Of a stretch of 64,000 nucleotides of DNA, positions 46,291 to 58,965 are shown piece after piece. How positions within the stretch are numbered: position 1 is the first letter of the stretch; the number at the start of each line of letters is the position of its first letter. The stretch is from Puccinellia tenuiflora. Taxonomy: Eukaryota > Streptophyta > Magnoliopsida > Poales > Poaceae. The position numbers and the translations under genes were made by a program. The DNA lies in contig QRDG01000412.1 in the NCBI GenBank assembly GCA_012064385.1, forward strand, positions 124,001 to 188,000, given 5' to 3'. Under the pieces are notes generated by a model. That model ran no database searches. It saw nothing but the letters and a program-made list of their open reading frames with translations, and was not told the DNA's origin.

Positions 46291-47650
46291 ATAAAGATAA
46301 CACGGTGATAGCTCCAATTCTTAACATGTTTATCGAGATGTTTTTAATGGTTTTGCTTCACATGTATTCGATGTTTGCTCTCACACTAATCCAAACACCT
46401 ATAGGTTTGGAAATCTTTTATTTTTAATATGAAGAGGAATTACGCACTTTTGAAAGGAAATGAAGTCATAATCGGGCGACTAGGAGCAAATCAAACACTT
46501 TCCTATTTGGGACAGAATCCATCCAAGCACTGGAGCAATTTAACGAGCACTGGTATGGTCGGGCATGACCATACTAGCCACCATACCGGGCATCGCCACC
46601 TCCGTCTCTTTAAAAGGTGAAACTTTCATAAAGGAGAGGAATGGAGAAAACCTTCATAGCATCATCGAAACAGTCCAAAACCGAGAAGAAGGGATCCGAA
46701 AGGGGAGACCTATCTGCCAGATCTTCCCCTATGATCAAGTTGTTCAACATCCATCACTTCACCATCAGCATCCCCACTATTCATATTTGCAAGGCTAGGG
46801 TTGTGTGAACCCTACTTTAGATTGAATTTGTGATTTTTTGGTTGATCTTCAACTGTTGTGGAATCCTACGGTAATATCGAGATGAACCCTATTCATTTTA
46901 TCACTGAGTTTATGATCATTTTATCTCACGAGTTAGTAAATCCCCATAGGCGTGGGAGATGTAGGGGATCGGTGAGTTGTGTTTCTGCCTATCCATTTTA
47001 TTGTATTTGTGAGAGTCTCCTAATGATTGATTATACAATAGTTTATATACGGTTTACTTAATGCTTGTTGTCTATATTAAGGGCCCAAATAACATGATCT
47101 AATGAACTACATAGATATGCACTTATTGTTTAGTGAATCACGACCTCCAAAGTGACAGGTGGAGATATCAAAGATAGCGAAGATTACTCGAGGATAACAG
47201 GAAGCCACTAAATGCAAAGCGTTGGTCAGGTCTCATGACCTTAACTGCTGATGCTGACCATGATTTGTGGTAATAGTAAGCAGGACAATAATATCAAACA
47301 AGCCCGGCAAGAGGAGTTTGATTATTCAACGGTGACTCGCCTACCAAATACTCAACAAGAAGAATATATGTCACATTTTCATCACCACTTGGGCACATTC
47401 ACTATCATCCATGAACCGTATTCTCCCTGCCGCTTCTCTCGTCATATGAAGTACAACTCTTTTTTATTTCCAGCATTTACTCTCTTGTTATTTATTTCCA
47501 GTCAACAACCCTACTCCATTTTAATATTCAACTACAAAGTTTTCATTGTTTATTAATACAAACCATTGCAATCAATTCACTCAATGACACCTTATGTGTG
47601 ACAGGGACAACCATGCATAAACATAGTTTCTAATAGCTCTCGTGGGACGA
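46291..47650. other. Non-coding stretch
   Basis: Short open frames only; no product or intact element recognised. Confidence 0.35.
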
Positions 47651-50008
47651 TATAAATTGAGAGTTTACTTCTGCGAAATTGTGCGATAACGAAGCTGTGC
47701 ACTTACAGGTATCACACGGTCACCTCTAGATGCAACCCTCTGTCCACCTTCACATCTATAATTTGTATAAAGTTGATCCACATCAATTTCATTTAATCTT
47801 TGCAAGGTCAACATGTAGAGTATCCACGTCCTCAACAACCACAAACTAAGCATGCATGCATGAGGACGTGAATGAGAGGGGACGAGTGCGGGAGGAGCGG
47901 AGTCGGCGCGCTAGGGTTTTCATTGTGGGGTGTTGCGATTTATATTACAACGGTCGAAGCACGCTAAGCTCTGAGAAGCCTCCTTGGGGTCTCAAGGTTT
48001 ACCTCTTTAGATGCACAAATTCTTCTTCTTGGACAATAAGGAAATCATAAATCTAAAAAGTTCACAATATCGATGGACTATGCACTATCTTGCCACAAGA
48101 CTATTTCACTTCCAAACAACAACAAACAGGAACCAACACTTGGCACCTTGTTAGTAAGTTAGTAGAACAAAATGCCCCAAAATCATAAATAAAGATGGCA
48201 GAAACATATAATAATGGTATGAAACAAGCATGGAATATCAAAAATTATAGATACGTTTCACATGTATCAACATCCCCAAACTTAATTCCTACCCGTCCTC
48301 GAGTAGGTAAATGATAACCAAACAATTTGTGATGTGACATGCTACCAACATAATCTTGATCAAGATGCAATGCACATGAGATGAAATAAAGTGATCCAAA
48401 ACAATTGTCTGTAGTTGACATCAAACAAACAATGATTAACACATACTAGTTATCAATATTAGAAACTTTTCATGAATAAGTGTGTTGGAGACATGGAATC
48501 ATACATAAGGTTTAGAAAGAAGAAGTACAAATTATTTCTACAATGTGAAGCATCAAGTAATCATCCTATATAACTAAGAAGATCATCCCCACTAATTTTA
48601 TTTCTCTCCACATGCAAGATGTCCACCTCATCAAGCATCCTTTGAGCAATCCTAGCATGCCACTTCATACGAACCTCCCACATCATCCTCCACGTCAAGA
48701 AGGCATAATTTAATACCAGCCGTTCGTATTACAAACATCTCGATAATATGCGTTGTAAAAAAATATCTATGTTCTGCTCATCTTCTCCATAGAAAGCTAA
48801 AGGTGCAGGCCTCTGAACAGTCACTTGGCGACGCATTAACTGACGTAATCCTTCTACTCACAAGTAACGCAAGCACTTTAAGGTTCATGATCTCCTCCTG
48901 CCTGTTAATCTCCTCCTTTTATACATCTCTCTCGTGATATTGCCATGGATTAGTACACCCTCCCCCTATGTATTGTCGTGGATGCCGCTGCCTCTTGCTT
49001 GGCTATTCTTCCTTCCGGCATATGCTTTAGAACCTTTGTAATCACTCCCAAACGACAGGTCAAGAACAACAATATTCTTCTTCTCGACGTCTACTGGGTG
49101 TAGCCAAGCTGCTTGATGATGAGATTGTGATTAGTGAAACTTGAGTACACAAAGAGTGCCCGAATTTATTATTGGTCATGGATTTCATCTATTCTTGGCA
49201 CTGGTTTTTCTCCAAGTATATCGGATCATGCAAGATTGCCTTTTACTGTTTCACTATCAGTAGACATGTTTCAAGCTTTTACAGATATTTGATGGTCACG
49301 GTGCAAAATCTGCAGTATGGCCGCAATTTTGCTTGCATGATTTGCGACTGGGCTTCAATCAAAGGGTTTTTTAGATCAAGGGCTTCAGTTAAAGGTTTGT
49401 TGTTGTCTTCAGTCTATTTTATCGCCGACTGGTTGTGCAGAACACACTGTTCAATCTATTTAATCGCTGAATATTTTATTTAGTCACTGAATATTTTGTG
49501 GTTGCAAAAATCATATTCTATCTAACTGTCATTATCTAAAATATAATACTTTATCTTTTTATTTATCTTCTAATTGATTTCATTAAATTATGCGCTACAT
49601 TTTCAAGTACAAATGGACAAATAGTTCACTCATCTAAGGCACTGTCAGCGCTGGTCTATTGAAACAACTCCGGTTCACATCTGTTAGCTCAGTGATGCAC
49701 GTCTGTACTCTTTTTTTTTTGCTGCTCCAATGGTAACATTGCAAAGTTATATTCCAATGCCTTGCAAATATTTTCCCGATTTAATTTGCATTACAAAGAT
49801 GTTTATGCAATCGTTTGACACATTAGTTTTTTTGTTTTGTTCTGGGGCACCTTTTTTTCTCACTTCAAAGCATGCATGTATGATCTAATGATCAGATATA
49901 TACTATCTGTTAGATTCTGAACTTTAACTCATGCCATGTGTGTTCACTACCGTAGAACTTTAAAAATAGTCTTCTTCTTTACTGTGTATTTTGCTCATGT
50001 GCATTGCT
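47651..50008. other. Retroelement-derived non-coding stretch
   Basis: The part at about 47850-48450 contains wording common in Triticeae LTR retrotransposons (a GGCGCGCTAGGGTTTT leader-like phrase, and CCCCAAACTTAATTCCT with CCTCGAGTAGGTAAATGATA). No LTR pair, target duplication or protein domain was found, so the family is left open. Confidence 0.4.
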
Positions 50009-50011
50009 ATA

Positions 50012-50044
50012 AATTGTCGCAGCAACGCGCGGGGTATCATCTAG
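50012..50044 (+). mobile_element. Helitron-type 3' terminus (plus strand)
   Basis: The sequence reads GTCGCAGCAACGCGCGG, then GGTATCAT, then CTAG followed by T. A GC hairpin a few bases ahead of CTAG/T fits a Helitron 3' end. The element would extend to the left; no 5' end was fixed. Confidence 0.6.
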
Positions 50045-50527
50045 TTCATGAAATAGTCAAGATCCATTCAAGTGATCTAATTCACTTCCTTCCCGCATCA
50101 ACTGTTTTGAAGTCTACTCAACTAATGCATGTGAGACTAAAGTTTTGGCACCAAGAGTTTATGGTAAAGAGAATAACGATGGGGGTTTGTAAGGTCAAAA
50201 AGAAAGGCTCAAATAGTGGAAAGGGTAACCACAAGACAAGAGGAAGTCTCGTAGTTGACACTGTAAGAGGAGTACTGATTGCCATACAACGGATGCACAT
50301 TGAGCTATAAGTACATGAAAGCTCTCCAATGGAACTAGTGGGGGTGCATCAACCTTGCTTGCTCATGAATACCTAGAGCTCACTTGAGGAGGATCGTCCT
50401 TGGAATATGCAAGCCAAATTCTATAATGAAAAGATCTCCACATAGTTATGCAAGAAAACATGAAAACTCTCTAAAACTGAAATACGGGTGCTCACATGAG
50501 CACAAGTGTGGAATAAAGGATAGTGCT

Positions 50528-50528
<1 letters not shown>

Positions 50529-50572
<44 letters not shown>
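50529..50572. repeat. CT microsatellite
   Basis: About 21 CT units with one A interruption near the end. Confidence 0.95.
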
Positions 50573-50579
<7 letters not shown>

Positions 50580-50808
50580 CTTTTTTCTATTTTTTAAAAT
50601 TTTTTGGCCTCCGTGACTCTTTCTAATTTTCTCTCATTTGGCCGCTTTGGGCTTTATTTTTCTTTTTCTCTCTTTTTATTTTTATTTTTATATCCTCACC
50701 GGTAGGAGCAACACTCTACATATGCAAAGAATCACACACTTTGGATACTTATAACTCATAAAAGATAAAGAGCATGATGTATGAAAATGAATGCCTCTGC
50801 CAGAGTAG

Positions 50809-53800
50809 TGTAACATCCCAAAAGTAATCCCCTTTTTATTTTCTTGCTTGTTAAATTTAATTGCTGCATCATCATGACATCATCATGCCTTGGTTGCATT
50901 TGTGGTTTTACTTTTTCAAATAAATAAAATGAGTTATTATTTTATGTCACATGTGACAACTCCTTTTAATTTGAAAACCAAAATAATAAAACTAATTTTG
51001 TTTTGGACAAGCAATTAAATTGTTGTTTGAAATTGCTAAGTCACAAAAATAATTTGTGGGAAAAATAAAAACCCTAGCCCTATTTTATTTTTCCCTCCCC
51101 TTTCTTTCTCTCTTTCATTCCTGGAAAAAGAAAAATAGAAAAAGAAGAAAAAAAAAACAGGAGCCAGGCCGAAGCCCAGCTTCCTCTCTCTTTCCCTCTC
51201 CTCTTTTCCCTCACGGACCAGCCCACTTAGCCGGCCCAACACTCCGGCCTTTCACCTTTTTCTTCCTCCTCCGCACCCCCTCACGTGTACGTCGCCAGCG
51301 CCGAAGCGCCCCACGCCACTTCCGTCGCTCCGCGCCGAAGCTCGCCACCACCACGGCACCTTTCCCCTGCCTACAAAAGCACCCCAGAGGAGCCTCCCAC
51401 CTAACCCAAACCCTAGCATGCCTCCTTTACCTTCCTCTCCGCCGCCATCTCCCTTCTCTCTCCCCTCTCTGCTTCTTCTCCATCCGAAGCCACCACACGC
51501 CAAAGCCGGAGGAGCTCGAGCCATGGAGGATCGGCCGGTGTAGGAGGAGCACGGACCGGAGCTCGTCGACGACCACCACACGCTGGAGCTGGATCCAGGA
51601 GGAGACCCAAGGGCTGCTTCCTCGTCATCGTCTACCTCGGGCCGGCCGGCGTCTACAGCTGCTACCCCTGCTTCCTCTACCTCCCTCGTCACTGATCTGC
51701 CGCCCTCCGCTACTGGGTGAGCACGCCGCCGTCTCTAGCACCCTTCCTCCTCCTCCCCGTGCTCTGGGCGCCACCGTCGCGTGGTCGCCGTCCTGTTTCG
51801 TCTCCGTCGTCGTTCGGCAGAGCGCCATGGCCGAGCGCATGCACGGACGAGCTCGTGCTCGTGCCTTGTACTGCGCTCACCCCTGCTGCCCTGCATCACC
51901 CACACCAGCACCTGACACACCCCTGCTGCTTGCACCTGGCCTGCACCGGCACCGCAGCCGCGCACTCGCAGCAGATCGACGTCGCCCCGCCGTTCTGCGA
52001 CTGAACCCTGAAGTTTGTAGTTTCAGTTTTCTTTTCATATTCAGTTAGCAGCAGATCTACTTCAACTAGCATCGCACCCCCTATCTATCACTAGCACACC
52101 AACAGCCCAGTGCACGAGATCTTCGCCGCTTCGGTCGATCTCGAGTTCGAGACACGGCCGCGCTAAATAAACACCTCCTTTTTACTTTGCACGCTGGCCA
52201 CTGACATGTGGGCCACCTGGTCCCACATGTCAGCCTCCGAGAGTATGGTTAGCCTCGGTGTAGAAATTCTAGATCTCGGATCCAGATCTGACGAAATTGC
52301 AGAAACCCCCAGTTTTTGAAAATGTTTTACTTCTAGGCCCCTGCTTTTGTTTTCTGTCCTGTTTTTCTAATAATTAAATAATGGTTTTACCTTTGGTCAA
52401 AATTGCAATAAAAATATGTTTTGAAATCAAAAAATTGTAAAATGTTCAAATATAAAATTTGTTTAATTTTTGGGATTAATTTAAATGGCTAAAATAAATA
52501 AATCTTTTGCTAATTAATTAATCTTGTTAAATTCATAACTTTTGTTTTACAATTCCAAAAATTATGAATTTTATATCAAATTAAAGCTAAAATGTAATCT
52601 GTTTGAATCTAATTTTGCATGCATGAAATAAATCATTTAACTTTTGGGATAATTAGAAATCCAATTAATTGAACTTTAAAAATGCTTTAATTGCTTTAGT
52701 TGTTTATGAAAATTGCAAATGGCTAATTTTAACTTGCTTAATAAAATGTTTAGCACTTAAATCGCTGCATATTTAAATTTGTCATGTCATCATACTTGAT
52801 TGAATGCATTTGTATTGATTGCTTTTTTTGCTATGTTTTGGGGTTATTCGTAGACGACGACGTTGCCGAGTACCTCGACACCTCCGAGGATCTTGCCCAG
52901 TACCAGGCTACTGAGCCAACAGGCAAGCAGCCCCTCCCCAACTTTCTCATGTGATGCCTATGCCTGTCTTGCATGCTTTAGGACTTCCGTTCTGTTGTGT
53001 CTTACGATTCCTACTAGAATTGCATAGCCTGTTAGAAGTCCAGATTTCCTGATATGCCTGCCTAAATCCTATGCTTGTTTTCCAGTTACTATCTACTAGC
53101 ATGCTTAGGAGTTGATTGTGGTCTATCACATGTTTAGTTGGTATATCTTAAATATTTGAAGACTTGCTATGTGGGAATCACTGTTATTATATTAAGATAA
53201 GGCACCGACGGAAGGCCAATTATGGTGATTTGTTCTGCTAGTGTCACCTAGGAAAAACCGTTCTTTTCCGCTTATCCAAGAATAAGCGCCCTACCCACAC
53301 GTGGGAAGACTTATGAAACCCACCGCAACTCAGTACCGGATCTGCTATATTGGTTAGGGAGCCACAAAGTAGTTCGGGTGTTTACCATTTGGAGCATACG
53401 CATGATGCATGTTGAAGATGAGAGGTTACAACTTTGGGGGGCGCATACAGGATTGCGGGATGGGCGTTAATCGCATGTGGAAGGAGGGCAATCGTATGAG
53501 TGTTCCTCCCGAAGCCGTTCACGCAACGTTTGGGCCCGCAAAGGAGTTTCGGCCGGGCTCCCCACATGGATCAGTCTCAGATAGGTGACTCCCTATCCAA
53601 TGTAGTAGTGAAGGGGAAGGTCGTGTTGAGATACCTTTTGCCTTTGTGGCATGTGGTTGATCGAACGTGTATGGTTACATTTGGGCACCCCTACAGGGTT
53701 AAATCTTTTCGAAAAGCCGAGTCCGCGGTTATGGACGACTTGGGTAATGTGCTGGCTAAAAAGATCATAGACATCACCGTATATCATGAATAGCTAAGTT

Positions 53801-54359
53801 GACTAGTAAATAGCCATATTCAAATAATAACCTGCTAAAACTTGATCAACGTGTGAGTCTCCGGACTTCTTTCTCGTGGGTATATGATACGATGGAGTTG
53901 TCTCAGGACGGGTATTGTTTGGTGAGTAGTATAGCCCAGTAGCGTAAGCGCTCTCTTCCCTTATTCTAACTAGACGCAAGTTGTAGCGTGTCTTCTGTAG
54001 TTGTTAGGTGCTGCTGCTGCAAGTCCACATACAGCCCCTTTTCAACCCCAATGCATGTGCATCATACCTTCTTTTCCTCTTGTGCGTAAGACTTGCTGAG
54101 TACTCCCGTACTCATACCATCGGGTGTCCGGTGCCCGTGTTTTCACCAATGCAGGAGCGACAGCAGAGTTCGACGATCCAGATGGAGGCTACTACGTAGA
54201 GTTTGATGCTGACTACGACGAGTAGATAGAGATCCTAGGCGGCAGCCTGAGACCACCGTGGGCGGGTCCTCTTTTATTTTCTGGCCTATGGCCGTTGATG
54301 TAGTCTGTACTCAGACGAGTGACTGCTTCCACTGTATTCGGGACATGTGATCCCCTATG
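50809..54359 (+). repeat. Unclassified repeat element, probably LTR-retrotransposon related
   Basis: The stretch opens TGTAACATCCCAAAA, a common start in Triticeae repeats. It has a GC-rich leader with long open frames of gene-like composition (51060-52050), an AT-rich part, then short acidic open pieces (near 52850-52920 and 54150-54225) and a 3' part with TTGCTGAGTACTCCCGTACTCA-like wording. No known domain is present. The right end meets the foldback-MITE copy at 54360. It resembles high-copy grass repeats whose function is unknown; a solo long LTR is possible, but no target duplication was found. Confidence 0.4.
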
Positions 54360-54570
54360 ATGAAATGACATTTGTTCTTCCCTATACAAAAAAGTGTTCT
54401 GAAAAGATATTTTTAAATCCCATTATGGTCACTAATTTTTTCTTTTTTGTACAGGTTAGAAAAATTTAATTTCATTACGAAACTTTGCACGTATGTAGAA
54501 AACTTATGTATGTTCATCACAAAAAAATTCAGAATTTTCTGAAATGTTTTACTCTTATTTTCATTTTTTT
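54360..54570. repeat. Second copy of the internal part of the foldback MITE
   Basis: This is almost identical (about one indel and one or two substitutions) to 33739-33948 but lacks both inverted-repeat ends. Confidence 0.9.
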
Positions 54571-55756
54571 CTGAATTTTCCATATTGATATATCCGTCGA
54601 AGTGCCCACAGTTGTGGAAGATTGTATGAACAGAATCGATGGGAAGCTGAAAAGGGCGGCGTGGATCTGCTGAAACATATATTTTGTACCACTGTATGAT
54701 CGACCTGTAAAGGCAGTCTACAATATTTTTTTAATCACCGGAAAGAATTCATGTTCTGCATTTAACACGTAACTGAATTAAGGTCAACATTCTTCATAAA
54801 ATTTTCAGAAAAACTGTGATGCAGTGCTTGTGTTGCTCGTTTCGTTAATGATTGTAGACGTGCAGTTTATAAACCTGTGATGGTGTCTTGCGGGATAGTT
54901 TATGCATATGCAACATAGAGCACTAAGTAAAAAAGCAGAGCCTTCTATTCACTGTGATGGGCAGAATACCACAATGTTTTTTGTCTAAAGAAACGGTAAC
55001 ACAATGTAAGACAAGCATGCTTCAACAGCTGAAAGTATGGAACTTATAAAACTCCAAATCTAGCCTGCATCTCTACATTTGTGTGTGTATGTTGGAGTAC
55101 AAAATAACATATTTGTTTCAACAAATATATGTGGAATTTATAACTTTGCAAAGCTAGTCTACACCAGTATATTGTGCCATGCATGCCGGAGTCAGAAAAG
55201 CAGTATCAGAATTCAAAATTCAGAAGAAATATTCATGCTTCAAATTATCTTTCTAGATATCAATGGAATTAAGAAGTAAAAACTTGTATGGTAAGCCAAA
55301 ACCTGAAGAGGGATTGATACCGTTGCTAGTTATTTCACATGGATAAGTCCATAGCTGCCAGTAAAATGACAATACAAAGTCAATTTATTCGATTAAACAT
55401 ATATAACCCTCTAAAACTAAAACGGTTATTGAAGATAAAAAAAGTCCAGTTTTTCTGTCTGAAAAGACAATATTTCTATCATCCTTTTGCATTGAAATAA
55501 CCTGTACAGAAGTAAGGCCTTGTACATTATGGCAAGGTAAGCTTGTAACAAATAAAGGTAGAACTAAAGCAAAATGGTACGTTCCTTTTTCTAAAATTAG
55601 GCAGATCGAATGTAATAAAAAATGAATTGTCAGTGATTAAACAAGCATGTGTTTCATGCGCTAAATTTGCACTAAAATAGATGTTTTGCTTGGTCACTGA
55701 ATTTAGCTGGTGGGTTGTCTTCTCTGCTTAAGAAGTGATTTAATTTATACACTATT
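54571..55756. other. AT-rich non-coding stretch
   Basis: No gene or element recognised. Confidence 0.4.
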
Positions 55757-56389
55757 TTGTTGATTGTGTCGGTTGTGCCTTCACTGCCCGAGATCCACGT
55801 TGCTTATGTTGATGAGGGGGAAGCATGCTTCTATGGAGATTTCTCCCCTCATTCTAGAACATACCCATCGTCGATGCATGTGGTGTCGTCTGCTCGTGGG
55901 AGTGAAGTCATCGATGAGGTCGTGGCTCTAATTCTCCAGATTATGCCCGATTTGCAGCAGCTATGCGGGGAACCCTCTTTGCCTTTATCGATGGTGATCT
56001 CTAAGGAGATGGGCTCGCTAGGGGCCCTGGTGGTTCCCATTCCCTCACCATCATTGTTGGAGCCTAGCCAGTCGGTTGCCTTTGTGGACCGTGAAGATTT
56101 TGATGCTATTATCACCCCCTCACCTGTCACCTTTGGACATGTGGTGGGTGATGAGGTTAAGGTTAATGAGGCATGTGCGGTGGAACCTAATTCTGAGGCT
56201 CTCTTTGCAGAAGAAGTTTGCGACTTACTAGTCTGCTTGGAGGTGGCTAGCCCTGGATCTAGAAAAATGATTCCTCGCTTCCTAACGACCGGAAAAGCTA
56301 CAAGGGGCAAAATAAAAAAGGTGGAGAAGTATCTCAGGAAGAACACCAAGAAGAGCGACACCATAGCCAATGTGTTTGTCGCTGCTTAG
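55757..56389 (+). CDS. Open frame in the LINE-like retroposon, unknown protein, 210 aa
   Basis: An intact frame of 210 codons ends in a basic stretch (TTGKATRGKIKKVEKYLRKN). The composition is protein-like: acidic in the middle, basic at the C-terminus. It could be the tail of a LINE ORF1-type nucleic-acid-binding protein. No domain is recognised, and the start is uncertain because the element is truncated. Confidence 0.45.
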   Translation: MLIVSVVPSLPEIHVAYVDEGEACFYGDFSPHSRTYPSSMHVVSSARGSEVIDEVVALILQIMPDLQQLCGEPSLPLSMVISKEMGSLGALVVPIPSPSLLEPSQSVAFVDREDFDAIITPSPVTFGHVVGDEVKVNEACAVEPNSEALFAEEVCDLLVCLEVASPGSRKMIPRFLTTGKATRGKIKKVEKYLRKNTKKSDTIANVFVAA

Positions 56390-56699
56390 TGGATGGTCAT
56401 GAGTCTCTTGGACCGTTCTCATAGTTTGGTTGTCGACGTGGGTTTGGTGGTGTTCGTTGTCCACATCCGAGGTGTTTTTGTTGAGGTTCCCTTTGCAATG
56501 TAGAGGTGTGGGGGATTGTGGTTGTTGCACCTTAGGTCTTTTGTTGGATCTAGTGCGGTCAGAGGGTTTTGTGTTTTGTTGGTAGTCCGGTGTGGTATAT
56601 TGTATCGGTTTTCACCCGGTTTCCCGTTAATTAACTAGCAATTCTCTTCTGCTTAATTATTCGATGAGGCAAATCTTTTGCCTCCGTTTAAAAAAAAAT
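55757..56699 (+). mobile_element. LINE-like retroposon, 5'-truncated
   Basis: The 3' end has the phrase GAGGCAAATCTTTTGCCTCCG, a small hairpin, followed by an A-run at 56691-56699, as in many grass LINE 3' ends. Upstream is TTTTCACCCGGTTTCCC, similar to the tails of the retroposons at 1-965 and 57242-58955. No reverse transcriptase and no clear target duplication were found. Confidence 0.6.
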
Positions 56700-57231
56700 T
56701 CTGAAAAATAGTTCGGATTTTTTTCGTGCAAAATTAAAATATTCAAATGTTAAAAATTCAAATTAATTTCATTAAAATATGTATTTCTTTCATTCCATAT
56801 TAGTTGTCATTGATTGATTTAGTACAGTTATGTTGTATGGTTTGAGAGATACAAAGAAGAGAAGTTGGCTAGCATGAATCTTAATGCCCTATAAACAACC
56901 CAGATAGGGGGAGGGGGTGACCGAGATTCCATATCACACCTTTACACCCTTACATACCACACATATACTAAAGATTATAAGCCTAACCGTACCAATTCAG
57001 TAATATGCTAGCGGTGAAACCAGTGCTTTCTGAGAACGCTTTAACCCTACTACAGTTTCCAAACACTTCACCACTCACACTCTGTTCTCTCCTAATTCTT
57101 GTTGTTTAATATTTGTTATGTTCTCAACACCAAAAACTCCAAAAACATTTTTAGTACTTTCTTGCCTGCTTTGGATTTAGATAACTTGCATGTATATTTT
57201 GATAAAACAAATAACGAGAGACAAAATATCA
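56700..57231. other. AT-rich non-coding stretch
   Basis: Nothing recognised. Confidence 0.4.
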
Positions 57232-57241
57232 CTTCCCCATG

Positions 57242-58955
57242 TTTTTTTTTTTTGAAACCGAAGGCAAAAGCTTTGCCTTTTCCATTAATTAAGAAGAGGG
57301 TACCCGGTTTATTAGCGGAAGAAACCGGGCGAAAACCATACAACAACGCCAACACCACGGGGCCAAGCCCACAACCAAAGAACAACACCCAACAACGCTC
57401 GGGGCCGCCGCCCCGACATCCAGCTAATTCCGCCTCGCCGAGCAGACCACCAACACCACCTTCCGGGACCGCCATCCCGACGTACCACCGCTCGAACTCG
57501 AGCCACGACGCCGCACGACTCAGCCACCCGCAGCCCAAGCTGCACAGGGTACACTGCTCGCTGACCACGGCCGCCGCGCCAACATCCGGGGCCGCCGCCC
57601 CGACCTAAAAGGCAACCGCTGCTGCCGCTGCCCCAGCAGCCCCGACAGCCTCGCCGCCAACACCACCTCCCGGGACCGCCGTCCCGACGTAGCACCGTTC
57701 GCAACCGAGCCACGACGCCGCACGACTCAGCCACCCGCAGCCCAAGCTGCACAGAGAGAACCGCTCGCAGACCACGGCCGCCGTACCAAATCCGGGGCCG
57801 CCGCCCCGACCTAAAAGACAGCAGTCGCTGTCACCTCAGCCCCGACACCTTCATCGCCACCACCTCCCACAAACACGGGTCCCTCCAGCCGGCCACCTCT
57901 CCAAGAACGATGCCCCCAAGGGGGAGCATGACGCAAGGCGCCATCATCGTCCGATCCCGGAAGATCTAAGGTTTCCCCCGGAGTGGCGCGGGCAGAAGGC
58001 GAGCGCCACGTCTCAACGGCGTCTCCAAGGAGAGTCACGGTGCCCCGAGGCGTCGTCGCCGCCTGCCACAAGAGCAGAGCTTTCGCCCGACGAAGACGTG
58101 CCTTGCGCCTGCCCGCGCCGCAAGACCGACCGGTCCACCGAGCTAGCCACAAACCAGCAGCACCAACACGCCAGGAGCAACCACCTCCTGCAGTCGCGCT
58201 CTGGCCGCCTCGCCGCCGCCGCACGCCGGACCCAACCGTGGCGCCTCCAGCCACGGTGGTCGCCGCCGCACCATCCTCCAGGGCATGGGGCCGCCGCCTT
58301 CCACCTCCAAGACAAGGAACCGCAACCTCCGACCACCTTCGACGCGGACTAGGACCAGCCGCAACAGTCGTCGCCAACTCCAGGCGACAGACAACGTCGC
58401 GCGCAGCCCCAACTCCTCTGGCCCAGATCGAGCGCGTGAAGGCCCAGATCGGGCCCGCGCCCTCGCCGCCAACTTCCACGCCGCAGCCGCCACGAGGGAA
58501 ACACCGCCCGCCCGCAACGCGAAGGCGGCTGGCCGCTGCTCCCCAGGAACACCTTCCTGGCAGAGCCACCTTCGAGCCGCCGCCTCCTTGATTTGGGACT
58601 TGTGCTGCCGCCTCCCGACGGCGCCGTCGCTCCGCCCCGCGCCTCTCTCAGCTGCCATCCCCGCCGTGCTCAGCCGCTCCTCCGCGCTCCCTGCCATGCG
58701 CCGGCGCCGACCACCGCGTCCCCCCGCCGTCCACTTCACCAGCCGCGCCGCCCAGGTGACGCCCCGCCTCCGCGCGAAGGGGGCTCGTCAGGGCGCGCCT
58801 CCCTCACCCGCCGCCTTCGACGGCCGGGCGCGGCCGCCACCGCCGGCGCCGGCAACGGCAGCGGCCGGGAGGAAGAGATCGAGGGGCGCTTTTTGTGCTA
58901 GGGTTTGGCTCTCCGGAGCCGCTCGCGCGAGCGACCCGGGAGAGAGTTTTTTTTT
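57242..58955 (-). mobile_element. GC-rich non-LTR retroposon with 10-bp target duplication
   Basis: On the minus strand it runs from a GC-rich head near 58950 to GGCAAAGCTTTTGCC and a poly-A of about 14 (T-run at 57242-57255). CTTCCCCATG lies on both sides (57232-57241 and 58956-58965). The interior holds a tandem repeat with period 207 (for example GCACGACTCAGCCACCCGC at 57513 and 57720). The long open frames on both strands are typical of high GC and match no known protein. It is a non-autonomous retroposon, probably moved by LINE enzymes. Confidence 0.75.
57395..57815. repeat. 207-bp tandem repeat, two copies
   Basis: Both copies contain GGACCGCC.TCCCGACGTA, then GAGCCACGACGCCGCACG, and end at GGGGCCGCCGCCCCGACC. 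Confidence 0.85.
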
Positions 58956-58965
58956 CTTCCCCATG

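Noticed and set aside
51056..52048. A 330-codon open frame on the plus strand
   Set aside because: Low-complexity, Arg/Pro/Ser-rich, no domain, and lies inside a high-copy repeat with a GC-rich leader.
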